Shown here: positions 1 to 9,331 of the stretch, piece by piece
Layout of the letters: every line of letters begins with the position of its first letter
Position numbering within the stretch: position 1 is the first letter of the stretch
From: an uncultured Tenacibaculum sp.
GTDB lineage: Bacteria; Bacteroidota; Bacteroidia; Flavobacteriales; Flavobacteriaceae
Direction of reading: 5' to 3'
Assembly (NCBI GenBank): GCA_947497895.1
Contig: CANMIL010000013.1
Coordinates: 38,493 to 102,492 of the forward strand
Length of the DNA stretch: 64,000 nt
Made by a program: the position numbers and the translations under genes
The notes under the pieces: generated by a model
What the model saw: the letters and a program-made list of their open reading frames with translations, nothing else
Told to the model about the DNA's origin: nothing
Databases searched by the model: none

Positions 1-405
1 CCGATTTCTAAAGAAGATAAACTTCAACAAATTTGCGACCACCTAGCGTCAGAAATTTCTTATTACGACTGGGTTGGTTTTTATTTTAGAAATGGCGACA
101 AAGAGGAGCTAAAATTAGCTCAGTTTAACGGCGAACCTACAGATCATACAATTATTCCTTTTGGTAAGGGAATTTGCGGTCAGGTTGCAGTAAGTAATGA
201 AAATTTTGTAGTTCAAGATGTAAGTGAACAAGACAACTATATTTCATGTGGTTGGAAAGTTAAATCTGAAATTGTGATTCCAATTTTTGTAAATGGTGAA
301 AACATTGGTCAAATTGACATTGATTCACACACTATTAACCCTTTTACAAAGGCAGACGAAGAATTATTGGAGTTTGTCTGTAAAAAAGTTAGCGATTTTG
401 CATAA
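1..405 (+). CDS. GAF-domain protein, free methionine-(R)-sulfoxide reductase family (5' truncated)
   Basis: The open frame runs from the first base of the window to the TAA at 403-405, giving 134 residues; the start lies outside. The visible part is a GAF domain. The pattern GKGICGQVA, then VVQDV, then NYISCGWKVKSEIVIP, then IGQIDIDSH matches the free Met-R-sulfoxide reductase (YebR/fRMsr) subgroup, including two of the cysteines used in catalysis in that family. Those enzymes reduce free methionine-R-sulfoxide in the cytoplasm. The family call is by motif only; a sensory GAF protein is the alternative. Confidence 0.75.
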   Translation, partial: PISKEDKLQQICDHLASEISYYDWVGFYFRNGDKEELKLAQFNGEPTDHTIIPFGKGICGQVAVSNENFVVQDVSEQDNYISCGWKVKSEIVIPIFVNGENIGQIDIDSHTINPFTKADEELLEFVCKKVSDFA

Positions 406-498
406 AATACACTTAAATACTTGATTATTAAAGTTTTTTTTACTTTATTTGATAAAATATTTATTAACAACTTTATTAACATTTAATTCCCTTAGTTT

Positions 499-624
499 AT
501 GAGTAGTAAAGAATTCCCCACTTACGCTGCTTTGAGTGATAACAAGGCTCAAAACAAAACTCAACAATCGTTAATAGAGAAATTTACTACATGGTTTAGA
601 AATTTTCTAGAAAATGCAGAGTGA
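499..624 (+). CDS. small hypothetical protein, 41 aa
   Basis: A 41-codon frame starts at ATG 499 (MSSKEFPTYAALSDNK) and ends at TGA 622-624, just before a strong terminator at 656-696. The product is hydrophilic with an aromatic C-terminal stretch (KFTTWFRNFLENAE) that could form an amphipathic helix; it has no signal peptide or membrane segment. I do not recognise it. The isolated position, with its own terminator between a complete upstream gene and the purH promoter, argues for a real small gene, but coding potential is unproven. Confidence 0.45.
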   Translation: MSSKEFPTYAALSDNKAQNKTQQSLIEKFTTWFRNFLENAE

Positions 625-655
625 AAACTAAATTCTCACTTTATCTGATTGTTAA

Positions 656-696
656 AAACGCTGTCTTAAAATATTTTATTTTGACAGCGTTTTTTA
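656..696 (+). terminator. rho-independent terminator
   Basis: The stem AACGCTGTC/GACAGCGTT with an AT-rich loop is followed by a run of T. It closes the 41-codon ORF and separates it from purH. Confidence 0.85.
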
Positions 697-720
697 ATGC
701 AAAAAAGTTAAATTCTTCTA

Positions 721-751
721 TTGTAAAACCCTCACGGTTTTAGTACTTTTG
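721..751 (+). promoter_or_regulatory. purH promoter (Bacteroidota type)
   Basis: TTG at 721-723 and TACTTTTG at 744-751 are separated by 20 nt, an exact match to the Bacteroidota TTG-N19-21-TAnnTTTG form. The predicted start of transcription lies about 16 nt before the purH ATG. Confidence 0.8.
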
Positions 752-773
752 CTCGTTTAACAACACAACAAAA

Positions 774-2300
774 ATGAGCAACACAAAAACTATCAAATCA
801 GCACTAATTTCTGTATTTCATAAAGACGGATTAGAGCCAATAGTTAAAAAACTTAATGAATTAAACGTTACTATTTATTCTACTGGTGGTACTGAAAAGT
901 TTATTAAAGATTTAGGAATTAATGTAGTTCCTGTTGAAGATGTGACTTCTTACCCATCGATTTTAGGTGGAAGAGTAAAAACTTTACACCCAAAAGTTTT
1001 CGGAGGTATTTTAAACAGACAAGAGCATGAAGGTGATGTAGCAGAAATGCAAGAATACAATATTCCACAACTTGATTTGGTAATTGTAGACTTATACCCT
1101 TTTGAAAAAACAGTTGCTTCTGGAGCTTCTGAGCAAGATATAATCGAAAAGATTGATATTGGAGGAATCTCTTTAATTAGAGCTGCTGCTAAAAACTTTA
1201 AGGATACTGTAATTGTTTCTTCTATGGAGCAGTATAATGAGTTCTTATCAATTATTGATGAGAATAATGGTGAAACAAGTATCGCTGACAGAAAAAAGTT
1301 TGCTGCAAAAGCATTCAATATTTCTTCGCATTATGACACTGCAATTTTTAATTATTTTAATGAAGATGAAGTAGCTTACAAAGCAAGTGAAACCACTTCA
1401 AAGACTTTACGCTATGGAGAAAACCCTCATCAAAAAGGATATTTCTTTGGCGATTTAGATGCAATGTTTGACAAACTTCATGGTAAAGAATTAAGCTACA
1501 ACAACTTGTTAGATGTTGATGCTGCCGTGAATTTAATGAACGAATTTAAAGGAGAGGCTCCTACGTTTGCTATTTTAAAACATAACAATGCTTGTGGTTT
1601 CGCTCAACGTGACACTATGCACCAAGCATATGTAGATGCCTTAGCTGGAGACCCTGTATCTGCCTTTGGTGGAATTTTAATAGCAAATGGAAATATAGAT
1701 AAAGCTACGGCTGAGGAAATCCACAAACTATTCTGTGAAGTTGTTATTGCTCCTTCGTACGATGATGACGCTTTAGAAGTTTTAAAAGGGAAAAAGAACA
1801 GAGTTATCTTAATTCAAAAAGAGGTCGCTCTTCCTGAACAAACTGTTAGAACTGCTTTAAACGGTGTATTGGTTCAAGATAAAGATAATAAAACTGATGT
1901 TTTAGAAGATTTAACATATGCGACCAACAATAAACCATCTGAAAATGAGTTAGAAGATTTATTGTTTGCGTCTAAAATCTGTAAGCACACAAAATCAAAT
2001 ACAATTGTTTTAGCGAAAAACAAACAGTTATGTGCGAGCGGAACAGGGCAAACTAGTAGAGTTGATGCTTTAAGACAGGCTATTGAAAAAGCAAAAAGTT
2101 TTAATTTCGATTTGTCTGGTTCGGTAATGGCGAGTGACGCATTTTTCCCATTTCCTGACTGTGTTGAAATTGCTGATAATGCCGGAGTAAAAAGTGTAAT
2201 CCAACCAGGAGGCTCAATTAAGGATCAGTTAAGCATTGACTACTGTAATGAACACAATGTAGCAATGGTATTCACTGGGACTAGACATTTTAAACATTAA
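774..2300 (+). CDS. purH: bifunctional AICAR transformylase/IMP cyclohydrolase
   Basis: The 508-residue cytoplasmic enzyme catalyses the last two steps of IMP synthesis: formylation of AICAR with 10-formyl-THF and ring closure. The N-terminal cyclohydrolase (MGS-like) domain shows STGGT at residues 36-40 and GGRVKTLHPK near 65-74. The transformylase domain shows RYGENPHQ and KHNNACG, and the protein ends in the conserved TGTRHFKH. Length is normal for the family. It has its own promoter and is followed after 82 nt by the mreB operon, a common flavobacterial order. Confidence 0.97.
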   Translation: MSNTKTIKSALISVFHKDGLEPIVKKLNELNVTIYSTGGTEKFIKDLGINVVPVEDVTSYPSILGGRVKTLHPKVFGGILNRQEHEGDVAEMQEYNIPQLDLVIVDLYPFEKTVASGASEQDIIEKIDIGGISLIRAAAKNFKDTVIVSSMEQYNEFLSIIDENNGETSIADRKKFAAKAFNISSHYDTAIFNYFNEDEVAYKASETTSKTLRYGENPHQKGYFFGDLDAMFDKLHGKELSYNNLLDVDAAVNLMNEFKGEAPTFAILKHNNACGFAQRDTMHQAYVDALAGDPVSAFGGILIANGNIDKATAEEIHKLFCEVVIAPSYDDDALEVLKGKKNRVILIQKEVALPEQTVRTALNGVLVQDKDNKTDVLEDLTYATNNKPSENELEDLLFASKICKHTKSNTIVLAKNKQLCASGTGQTSRVDALRQAIEKAKSFNFDLSGSVMASDAFFPFPDCVEIADNAGVKSVIQPGGSIKDQLSIDYCNEHNVAMVFTGTRHFKH

Positions 2301-2334
2301 TGAGTTTTGATGTAAAAACTATGCATATTTTTTA

Positions 2335-2342
2335 TAGATTTG
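2335..2342 (+). promoter_or_regulatory. candidate -7 element for the mreB operon
   Basis: TAGATTTG fits TAnnTTTG 40 nt before the mreB ATG. The nearest upstream TTG is 25 nt away, longer than usual, so only the -7 element is supported. Confidence 0.45.
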
Positions 2343-2382
2343 TGTAAACGCATCAATAATTTAGATAAAAGACAAACATTTT

Positions 2383-3411
2383 ATGGGGTTTTTCGACTTT
2401 ATGACCGAAGATATTGCAGTTGATTTAGGTACTGCAAACACACTAATAATCCATAATGGCAAAGTAGTTATTGACAGCCCTTCTATTGTTGCTAGGAATA
2501 GGCTGTCTGGTAAAATTATTGCCACAGGTCATGAAGCCAATAGAATGCAAGGAAAAACTCATGAAAACATAAAAACCATTCGTCCGTTAAAGGATGGAGT
2601 TATAGCGGACTTTCAAGCTTCGGAAGAAATGATCAAGGAATTCGTTAAAAAAATTCCTGCAATCAAAAAGAAGCTATTCCCACCTTCTCTGCGAATGGTA
2701 ATTTGTATTCCTTCTGGTATTACGGAAGTGGAAAAACGTGCGGTTATTGATTCTGCTCGTCACATGAATGCCAAGGAAATTTATTTAATATATGAGCCAA
2801 TGGCAGCTGCAATTGGTGTTGGTATTGATATCATGGAACCAAAAGGTAATATGATTATTGATATAGGTGGTGGTACTACTGAAATTGCTGTAATTGCTCT
2901 TGCAGGAATCGTTTGTGATCAATCGGTAAAGGTTGCAGGAGATTTATTTACAAGTGACATTATGTACTACATGCGTACGCAACACAACCTCTATGTTGGA
3001 GAAACTACGGCTGAAAAAATAAAAATTCAGATTGGTTCTGCTACTGAAGATCTTGATACACCGCCTGAAGATATGATGGTGCAGGGTAGAGATTTATTAA
3101 GTGGTAAACCGAAGCAAGTTCAAGTTTCTTACAGAGAAATTGCCAAGGCTCTTGACAAATCTATTTTACGTATTGAAGACGCCGTTATGGAAACCTTATC
3201 TAAAACTCCACCAGAATTAGCTGCTGATATCTACAACACAGGTATCTATTTAGCAGGAGGTGGATCTATGTTAAGAGGTTTGGATAAGCGTTTGTCTCGT
3301 AAAACAGATTTACCAGTTTACGTAGCAGAAGATCCTTTAAGAGCAGTTGTTCGCGGAACTGGAATTGCCTTAAAGAATTTAGAAAAATACAAATCAGTAT
3401 TAATCAAATAA
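2383..3411 (+). CDS. mreB: rod shape-determining actin homologue MreB
   Basis: The 342-residue cytoplasmic, membrane-associated actin-like ATPase organises lateral wall synthesis. The first phosphate loop is DLGTANTLI near residue 15 and the second is DIGGGTTEIAV near 160; YEPMAAAIG and LAGGGSMLRGLD are also typical. Length is standard. It is the first gene of a five-gene operon with mreC (15 nt downstream), mreD, mrdA and rodA, whose products form the elongasome. Confidence 0.97.
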   Translation: MGFFDFMTEDIAVDLGTANTLIIHNGKVVIDSPSIVARNRLSGKIIATGHEANRMQGKTHENIKTIRPLKDGVIADFQASEEMIKEFVKKIPAIKKKLFPPSLRMVICIPSGITEVEKRAVIDSARHMNAKEIYLIYEPMAAAIGVGIDIMEPKGNMIIDIGGGTTEIAVIALAGIVCDQSVKVAGDLFTSDIMYYMRTQHNLYVGETTAEKIKIQIGSATEDLDTPPEDMMVQGRDLLSGKPKQVQVSYREIAKALDKSILRIEDAVMETLSKTPPELAADIYNTGIYLAGGGSMLRGLDKRLSRKTDLPVYVAEDPLRAVVRGTGIALKNLEKYKSVLIK

Positions 3412-3426
3412 ATGTGATGATTATTT

Positions 3427-4254
3427 ATGCAACAGCTTATTTATTTCTTACAGAAGTATAAATATTTCTTGTATTTCATTTTTTTAGAAATCATAGCTGT
3501 TGCATTAATCATCAATAATCACTCTTTCCATAAAAGCAAGTTTATTAACTCCGCTAATGTAATTTCTGGAGGCCTTCTAGATAAAACCAACAACATAAAT
3601 CAATATCTTAAATTAAAGAGCGAAAACGATTTATTGCTAGAAGAAAATACTGCTTTAAAAAACAAGCTTCAAAAACTTTATACTGCTATTGATACAACTC
3701 AATTAAAAACTGTTGATGATAGCATTCATTACAAACAAAAGTATCAATATATAAGTGGTAAAATAATTGACAACTCATACCATACTCCTTATAATTTTCT
3801 AACAATTAACAGAGGTCGAAACAACAATGTTGCTCATGAAATGGCCGTAGTTAATAGCAAAGGAATCATTGGTATAACAGAAAATGTTTCTGGAAGCTAT
3901 GCGAGAGTTCAATCCATTTTAAATAAAAACAGTCGAATTAATGCTCGCTTAAAAAATAGTCATCATTTTGGCACTTTAGAATGGAACGGGGAAAATATTA
4001 ATATCGTTCAACTATCTGATATACCTAGGCAAGCAGTTTTAGCTATTGGAGATACTATTATTACCGGTGGAAAATCTTCCATATTTCCAGAAGGGCTTCC
4101 GATTGGAACCGTCGAGAGTGTACCTGAGAAAGTTTCCGCTATAAACACCATAAACATTAAACTGTTCAATGACATGACCAATATTGGTAGTGTTAACATT
4201 ATCACTAATTTTCATAAAACCGAAATTAAAGACCTAAACAATCAAAATGAATAA
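3427..4254 (+). CDS. mreC: rod shape-determining protein MreC
   Basis: This 275-residue bitopic inner-membrane protein has a transmembrane helix at about residues 13-30, a periplasmic coiled coil at about 58-85 (KSENDLLLEENTALKNKLQ), then the MreC beta domain, including GIIGITENVS and FPEGLPIGTVE. It scaffolds the penicillin-binding protein and MreB in the elongasome. It overlaps the mreD start by 8 nt, indicating translational coupling. Confidence 0.93.
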   Translation: MQQLIYFLQKYKYFLYFIFLEIIAVALIINNHSFHKSKFINSANVISGGLLDKTNNINQYLKLKSENDLLLEENTALKNKLQKLYTAIDTTQLKTVDDSIHYKQKYQYISGKIIDNSYHTPYNFLTINRGRNNNVAHEMAVVNSKGIIGITENVSGSYARVQSILNKNSRINARLKNSHHFGTLEWNGENINIVQLSDIPRQAVLAIGDTIITGGKSSIFPEGLPIGTVESVPEKVSAINTINIKLFNDMTNIGSVNIITNFHKTEIKDLNNQNE

Positions 4255-4753
4255 AACCATACAACTTATTTTATTATTCTTGTTTTTTGTTCTATTACAG
4301 GCTTTAGTTCTTAATAATGTTTTGTTATTCGGTTATATAAATCCGTATTTGTATATAGCTTACGTATTTATCTTTCCTCTTAGCCAAAAAAGAATTCCAT
4401 TTTTAACCGTTAGTTTTTTTCTTGGATTATGTATCGATTTATTTTCGAATTCAGGAGGAATTCATGCTTTTGCCACTTTATTCATTGCTTATATACGATT
4501 GTTTTTAGTAAGAACTATTTTTAAGAAGACAGAATCAGATTATCTGCTATTTGATTTACGACTAGAAACATTTGATAAAGTATTTAATTATGTAGCAATT
4601 TTAACAGTATTGCATCATTTTATATTGTTTAGCTTTATTAACTTTAGTTTCAATAATTTTTCAAGTGTTATAATTAATACACTACTTTCAACGTTATTCA
4701 CTTTAATATTATATTTTTTAGGAAGTTTTATTTTTAGAAAAAAGCTATCATGA
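4247..4753 (+). CDS. mreD: rod shape-determining protein MreD
   Basis: The 168-residue, very hydrophobic inner-membrane protein has about five membrane segments and little soluble sequence. Assignment rests on size, the polar motif LGLCIDLFSNSGGIHAFATL, which resembles MreD, and its position between mreC and mrdA. The stop overlaps the mrdA start (ATGA). Confidence 0.88.
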   Translation: MNKTIQLILLFLFFVLLQALVLNNVLLFGYINPYLYIAYVFIFPLSQKRIPFLTVSFFLGLCIDLFSNSGGIHAFATLFIAYIRLFLVRTIFKKTESDYLLFDLRLETFDKVFNYVAILTVLHHFILFSFINFSFNNFSSVIINTLLSTLFTLILYFLGSFIFRKKLS

Positions 4754-6630
4754 AACGAAGTTTTTTATTGGTCTTTCTAATTGCCTTAGTTGCTGTTATC
4801 TATATCGGACGATTATTTCAGCTACAAATTCTTCATGGCAAAAAACAAAATCCAACGCTTAGCTCAACAGTTAAAGTTGAATATGATTATCCTGAGAGAG
4901 GCTATGTTTATGATAGAAATGGGAAACTATTAGTAGCTAATCAACTTTCTTATGATGTAATGGTAATTCCTAAGGAAGTAAAAGAGTTGGACACTCTAGA
5001 ATTTTGTTCGCTACTTAAAATAACCAAAGAAAATTTTATAAAGCGCTACAAAAAAGCTGAGCGTTATGCCCGATGGCTTCCATCTGTATTCTTAAAGCAA
5101 TTATCAAAAGAAGATTTCGCTTTCTTACAGGAAAAACTATCAAAGTTTGAAGGCTTTTATGTGCAAAAACGTATTATTAGGAATTACCCCATTAAGTCCG
5201 CCGCTAATGTACTCGGATTTATTGGAGAAGTTAATGAACAGAAGGCGCGATCGAGCAGTTACTACGAACAAGGAGAATTAATAGGAAAACTCGGTATTGA
5301 AAAACAATATGAAGAAGTTTTAAGAGGTGTAAAAGGAAAACGATACTTCAAAAGAAACAATTTAAATGAAATAACAGGTTCCTACAATAATGGTGAACTA
5401 GATACTCTAGCCGTATCTGGAAAAGACTTAACACTCACTATTGATACAGAATTACAGCAATATGGCGAGCAACTTATGACTGGAAAAAGAGGCGGTATTG
5501 TTGCTATTGAACCTAATACAGGTGAAATTTTAGCTTTGATCACGGCACCTTCATATGACCCAAATTTACTGGTTGGAAGAAAGCGCTCAAAAAACTCAAC
5601 AAAACTGTTCTATGATTCTATAAACCAACCAACATTTGACAGAGGTTTACAGGCTATGTATGCCCCTGGATCGCCTTTTAAAATCATTAATGGGTTAATT
5701 GGATTGCAAGAAGGGGTTATTGACAACAAATTTTCTGTACGATGCTATCATGGATATCGCTATGGTAAAAGAAAGAATGAATTTATGGGATGCCACTGTG
5801 GAATTACTGGATATCCTATACGCTTGAAAACAGCCATAGCAAAATCATGCAATAGCTATTTTGCCACCACTTATAGACGGATTATAGACAAAGCCGAAAA
5901 TTCAAAAAAAGGACTCGAAAACTGGAGTAAACATGCTAAAAGTTTTGGATTAGGAAATTATCTCGGCTACGATTTACCAACAGGGCAAAAAGGAAGAATT
6001 CCTGACTCCACCTATTACAACAGACGTTATACGTTCAGATGGGGACCAACAACCACTATTTCTAACGCTATTGGTCAAGGTGAAGTGGAAACAACTCCTA
6101 TGCAATTAGCTAACATGACAGCTGCCATTGCTAACAGAGGTTACTTCTATCGCCCGCATATTGTAAAGAAAGTAGGAAATAACCCTATTAAAAATAAAGC
6201 TTACGTTGAAAAAATAAAAACTACCGTCGATCCACAACATTTTAACATTGCAGTCGAAGCTATGCATGAAGTATTTACTAAAGGTACGGCTAGAGGTAGT
6301 CAAGTACCAGGAATTGAAATATGCGGTAAAACTGGAACCGTTGAAAACTTTGTTAGAATTGATGGTAAACGTATGCAATTAAAAGATCATTCAATCCTAG
6401 TTGCGTTCGCTCCGAAAGACAATCCTAAAATTGCATTAGCGGTATATATTGAAAACGGTGGTTATGGTTCTACAATTGCGGCTCCTATTACGAGTCTTCT
6501 TGTTGAAAAATATCTAAAAGGAGAAATAAAGAGAAAATATATTGAGAAACGAATGTTAGACTTAAGTCTGCAATCAGAATATGATAAATTAATTCCTAAA
6601 ATAGATTCCATTGCGTCAGGAGAGAAATAA
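4750..6630 (+). CDS. mrdA: penicillin-binding protein 2 (elongation transpeptidase)
   Basis: The 626-residue class B PBP has an N-terminal membrane anchor (residues 4-22), a dimerisation domain and a transpeptidase domain. The active-site motifs are visible: SPFK (catalytic Ser, in APGSPFKIING), SCN (AKSCNSYF) and KTG (CGKTGTVENF). It crosslinks peptidoglycan during cell elongation with RodA as partner glycosyltransferase. The last codons overlap the start of rodA. Confidence 0.95.
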   Translation: MKRSFLLVFLIALVAVIYIGRLFQLQILHGKKQNPTLSSTVKVEYDYPERGYVYDRNGKLLVANQLSYDVMVIPKEVKELDTLEFCSLLKITKENFIKRYKKAERYARWLPSVFLKQLSKEDFAFLQEKLSKFEGFYVQKRIIRNYPIKSAANVLGFIGEVNEQKARSSSYYEQGELIGKLGIEKQYEEVLRGVKGKRYFKRNNLNEITGSYNNGELDTLAVSGKDLTLTIDTELQQYGEQLMTGKRGGIVAIEPNTGEILALITAPSYDPNLLVGRKRSKNSTKLFYDSINQPTFDRGLQAMYAPGSPFKIINGLIGLQEGVIDNKFSVRCYHGYRYGKRKNEFMGCHCGITGYPIRLKTAIAKSCNSYFATTYRRIIDKAENSKKGLENWSKHAKSFGLGNYLGYDLPTGQKGRIPDSTYYNRRYTFRWGPTTTISNAIGQGEVETTPMQLANMTAAIANRGYFYRPHIVKKVGNNPIKNKAYVEKIKTTVDPQHFNIAVEAMHEVFTKGTARGSQVPGIEICGKTGTVENFVRIDGKRMQLKDHSILVAFAPKDNPKIALAVYIENGGYGSTIAAPITSLLVEKYLKGEIKRKYIEKRMLDLSLQSEYDKLIPKIDSIASGEK

Positions 6631-7888
6631 CATATTTGCTGGAATAGATTGGATAACTGTATTCCTTTACGTTTTACTAGTAATTTTTGGCTGGGTAAAT
6701 ATTTATGCTGCCTCTTCTAATGAGAGCAGTCGTGAAATGTTTGACTTCTCAACACGGTATGGAAAACAACTAATTTGGATCGGATTAAGTATTCCAATTA
6801 TCATCTTTGTACTATTTTTCAACTCCAAATTTTATGAGAAGTTTTCAAGTATTTTATATCTTCTTTCCTTAGTTCTATTAGCAGGAGTGCTTGTTTTAGG
6901 TAAAAAGATCAATGGAGCGACTTCATGGTATAGTTTCGGAGGTGTAGGTTTACAGCCTTCTGAGTTTGCCAAAGCTTTTACAGCCTTAGCACTGGCAAAA
7001 TTAATGAGTGATAGACAGTACAATTTAGACCTTTTAAAAAATCAAATAAAAGCATTTGTTATTATCTTTTCACCTGCTTTTCTAATCGCTTTGCAACCAG
7101 ATATGGGGTCAGTACTAATATACTTTTCCTTTTTCTTTGTTCTAAATCGTGAAGGATTAACCCTTGCTTATTTTGTTTTAGGAGCCCTATCAATACTGTT
7201 GTTTTTATTAACGATTTCTTTCGGCATCGCATGGATATTAGCTATTTCTTTAACAATTATATCTGTTTATGTTGCTTATGCCGCTTACCGAAATAAAAGA
7301 TTCTTACGTTTTAACCTGTTAAGAATAATTAGTACCTATGTTATAACAAGTATTTTTATTGTTGGCATTGGATACACCTATAATAATATACTCGAACAAC
7401 ATCAAAAAGACCGTTTTGATATCTTATTAGGTAAAATTAAAGATAACCGAGGTATTGGTTACAACACATATCAGGCGCAACTAACTATTAGCTCCGGAGG
7501 TTTTAGTGGTAAAGGTTTTTTAAAGGGAGATAGAACTCAAGGTAATTTTGTTCCAGAACAGGATACTGACTATATTTTTAGTACTGTAAGCGAAGAATGG
7601 GGATTTTTAGGAAGTTCTGCGGTAATAATCCTATTCACTCTGTTACTTTTCAGAATTATATATTTAGCCGAAACCCATACCAATAAGTTCGGAAGAATTT
7701 ACGGTTATGGAACAGCTTCCATTCTATTCTTTCATGTCATAGTAAATATTGGAATGGTAATCGGGATTTTACCCACTATCGGAATACCTCTTCCCTTTTT
7801 CAGCTATGGAGGATCCTCTTTGTGGGGTTTTACCTTACTTCTATTCATTTTTATTAGACTGGACGCCCATAAATCTTACGATTGGTAG
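6611..7888 (+). CDS. rodA: rod shape-determining peptidoglycan polymerase RodA
   Basis: The 425-residue SEDS-family polytopic protein has about ten membrane segments, the conserved GLQPSEFAK and the C-terminal PFFSYGGSS motif. SEDS proteins polymerise lipid II and pair with a class B PBP, here the MrdA just upstream. The start is a TTG at 6611 giving MRQERNNIFAGIDW; no ATG lies nearby in frame. It sits inside the last 20 nt of mrdA, so translation is probably coupled. Confidence 0.93.
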   Translation: MRQERNNIFAGIDWITVFLYVLLVIFGWVNIYAASSNESSREMFDFSTRYGKQLIWIGLSIPIIIFVLFFNSKFYEKFSSILYLLSLVLLAGVLVLGKKINGATSWYSFGGVGLQPSEFAKAFTALALAKLMSDRQYNLDLLKNQIKAFVIIFSPAFLIALQPDMGSVLIYFSFFFVLNREGLTLAYFVLGALSILLFLLTISFGIAWILAISLTIISVYVAYAAYRNKRFLRFNLLRIISTYVITSIFIVGIGYTYNNILEQHQKDRFDILLGKIKDNRGIGYNTYQAQLTISSGGFSGKGFLKGDRTQGNFVPEQDTDYIFSTVSEEWGFLGSSAVIILFTLLLFRIIYLAETHTNKFGRIYGYGTASILFFHVIVNIGMVIGILPTIGIPLPFFSYGGSSLWGFTLLLFIFIRLDAHKSYDW

Positions 7889-7939
7889 TTTATTAAAGCA
7901 GTAACTATTTCGCCAGCATCAATAATATCTAGATTATAA

Positions 7940-9235
7940 TTAGTCCTTTCTAATTGTAAAATAAAATGTTGTTCCCTCTCCCAACTTGCTCTCCAACCAT
8001 ACTTCCCCGCCGTTTCTTTCAATAATTTTTCTTACCAGAGCTAATCCTATACCTATCGAGTCAATATGGGATTTCAACTCTAACTTCTGAAAAAGCTGAA
8101 ATATTTTACGATGATACTTCTTCTCTATTCCTGGTCCATTATCCCTAACAGAAAACACATAACAATCTATTTCGTCCACTACGCTAAGTTCTATAAACAC
8201 TTTATCTTTATCATTATGCTTTATGGCATTTTGTATCAAGTTTTGAAATACCTGCAATAATTGGGATTCATTAAAATAAAGACTCGGAAAATCCCCTCTC
8301 ATTGTTATCTCACAATACTCAGAACTATTTACCATAATAACCCTCTTAACCAGAGAATCAGCATCTATCTCTTTAACATCCTTTTCTTTTTCTAAGTGCA
8401 ATGAATAATTCAAAATCCCATTGATCAACATATCCATTTGAAGCACCTGTTCTTTAATTATAAAAAGATCTTCATAAATCTCAGCTCTTTCACCATGTAA
8501 ATTATCCTTTACATTTTCTGTAGAAGTCAACCACTCGGCCAAATTTAAAATATTACGAAGAGGTCTCTTAAGATCATTTGAAACTATAAACGCAAAATCT
8601 TCTAAGTCTTTATTACTCTCATAAAGCTCTTTTGCTCTTTCTTCTAAATCTCTAGAACGCTGTTTAACTTTATCACCTAACTGAGCATTCATATTTTCAA
8701 GTCTTTTCCTATGACGTAACGTTCCATTAAGGATAATAAATGAATACGTAAAAATGGCTATTGTAGAACCCAAAATAGCAACTTCAATAGTTGGATCCAA
8801 GGTATTTGTTCTCACCCTGTAAGTCATATGTAACAATTGAAATGTACTATAGCATAACAATAAAAAATTATTATTAATTGTAAGTATACCTCCAAACATT
8901 ACTATATATGTACCCAGTATACAATCTATTGCAAAATCATTATCAGCCAGCGTATAAGTTAAGTAGTACTGAAATGAAAAAAAAACCAAAAATATATATA
9001 GCCCATAATGTGCTAATATATTTTCACGCTTCAGTAATGGAAGTGATCCTACAACTAAAAAAAAAACGGCAAAAATCCCCTTAGAATAAGGTAAAATAAA
9101 TATACTTGGATTCAAGTATTCTATTAACCAGATGTATAAATACAGCGTTGGGGAAATCAATCGAAGTACGAAACTATTGTTTTTAATCTCAAACGGCTCC
9201 AATCTACCTAATCGCCGAAAAAAACTCTTACCCAT
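7940..9235 (-). CDS. membrane histidine-kinase-like protein lacking the phosphoacceptor His (copy 1)
   Basis: The 431-residue protein has five or six N-terminal membrane segments (about residues 25-172), a coiled coil (185-213), a HisKA-like helix pair and a HATPase_c domain. The ATP site looks intact: N box QVFQNLIQNAIKHND, G1 DNGPGIEKKYH, G2 IGIGLALVRKIIE, C-terminal GEGTTFYFTI. Where kinases of this type read SHDL, this reads VSNDLKRPLRN, so residue 220 is Asn (AAT at 8578-8576). Its neighbour 9332-10627 is a same-length paralogue with the same change. There is no adjacent response regulator. It may be a pseudokinase, ATP-binding scaffold or partner in a heterodimer; its true role is unknown. 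Confidence 0.85.
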   Translation of the reverse strand: MGKSFFRRLGRLEPFEIKNNSFVLRLISPTLYLYIWLIEYLNPSIFILPYSKGIFAVFFLVVGSLPLLKRENILAHYGLYIFLVFFSFQYYLTYTLADNDFAIDCILGTYIVMFGGILTINNNFLLLCYSTFQLLHMTYRVRTNTLDPTIEVAILGSTIAIFTYSFIILNGTLRHRKRLENMNAQLGDKVKQRSRDLEERAKELYESNKDLEDFAFIVSNDLKRPLRNILNLAEWLTSTENVKDNLHGERAEIYEDLFIIKEQVLQMDMLINGILNYSLHLEKEKDVKEIDADSLVKRVIMVNSSEYCEITMRGDFPSLYFNESQLLQVFQNLIQNAIKHNDKDKVFIELSVVDEIDCYVFSVRDNGPGIEKKYHRKIFQLFQKLELKSHIDSIGIGLALVRKIIERNGGEVWLESKLGEGTTFYFTIRKD

Positions 9236-9331
9236 TAAGACAGGAATTTGTGTTTAACGACTAAAAGTTAGTGATTTAATTACAAAAAGAACAATCCTAA
9301 TAGGTATAAAATAGAAATTAAGCCCTATAAT

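Noticed and set aside
950..1318. 122-codon minus-strand frame inside purH
   Set aside because: It is antisense to a well-supported enzyme domain and its product has no recognisable feature; similar antisense frames inside ftsZ, pta, murG and others were dropped for the same reason.
7889..7939. Minus-strand frame after the first histidine-kinase-like gene reading NLDIIDAGEIVTALINYQS, possibly a gene remnant
   Set aside because: It is only about 20 codons, has no start and overlaps the end of rodA; chance is the simpler explanation.
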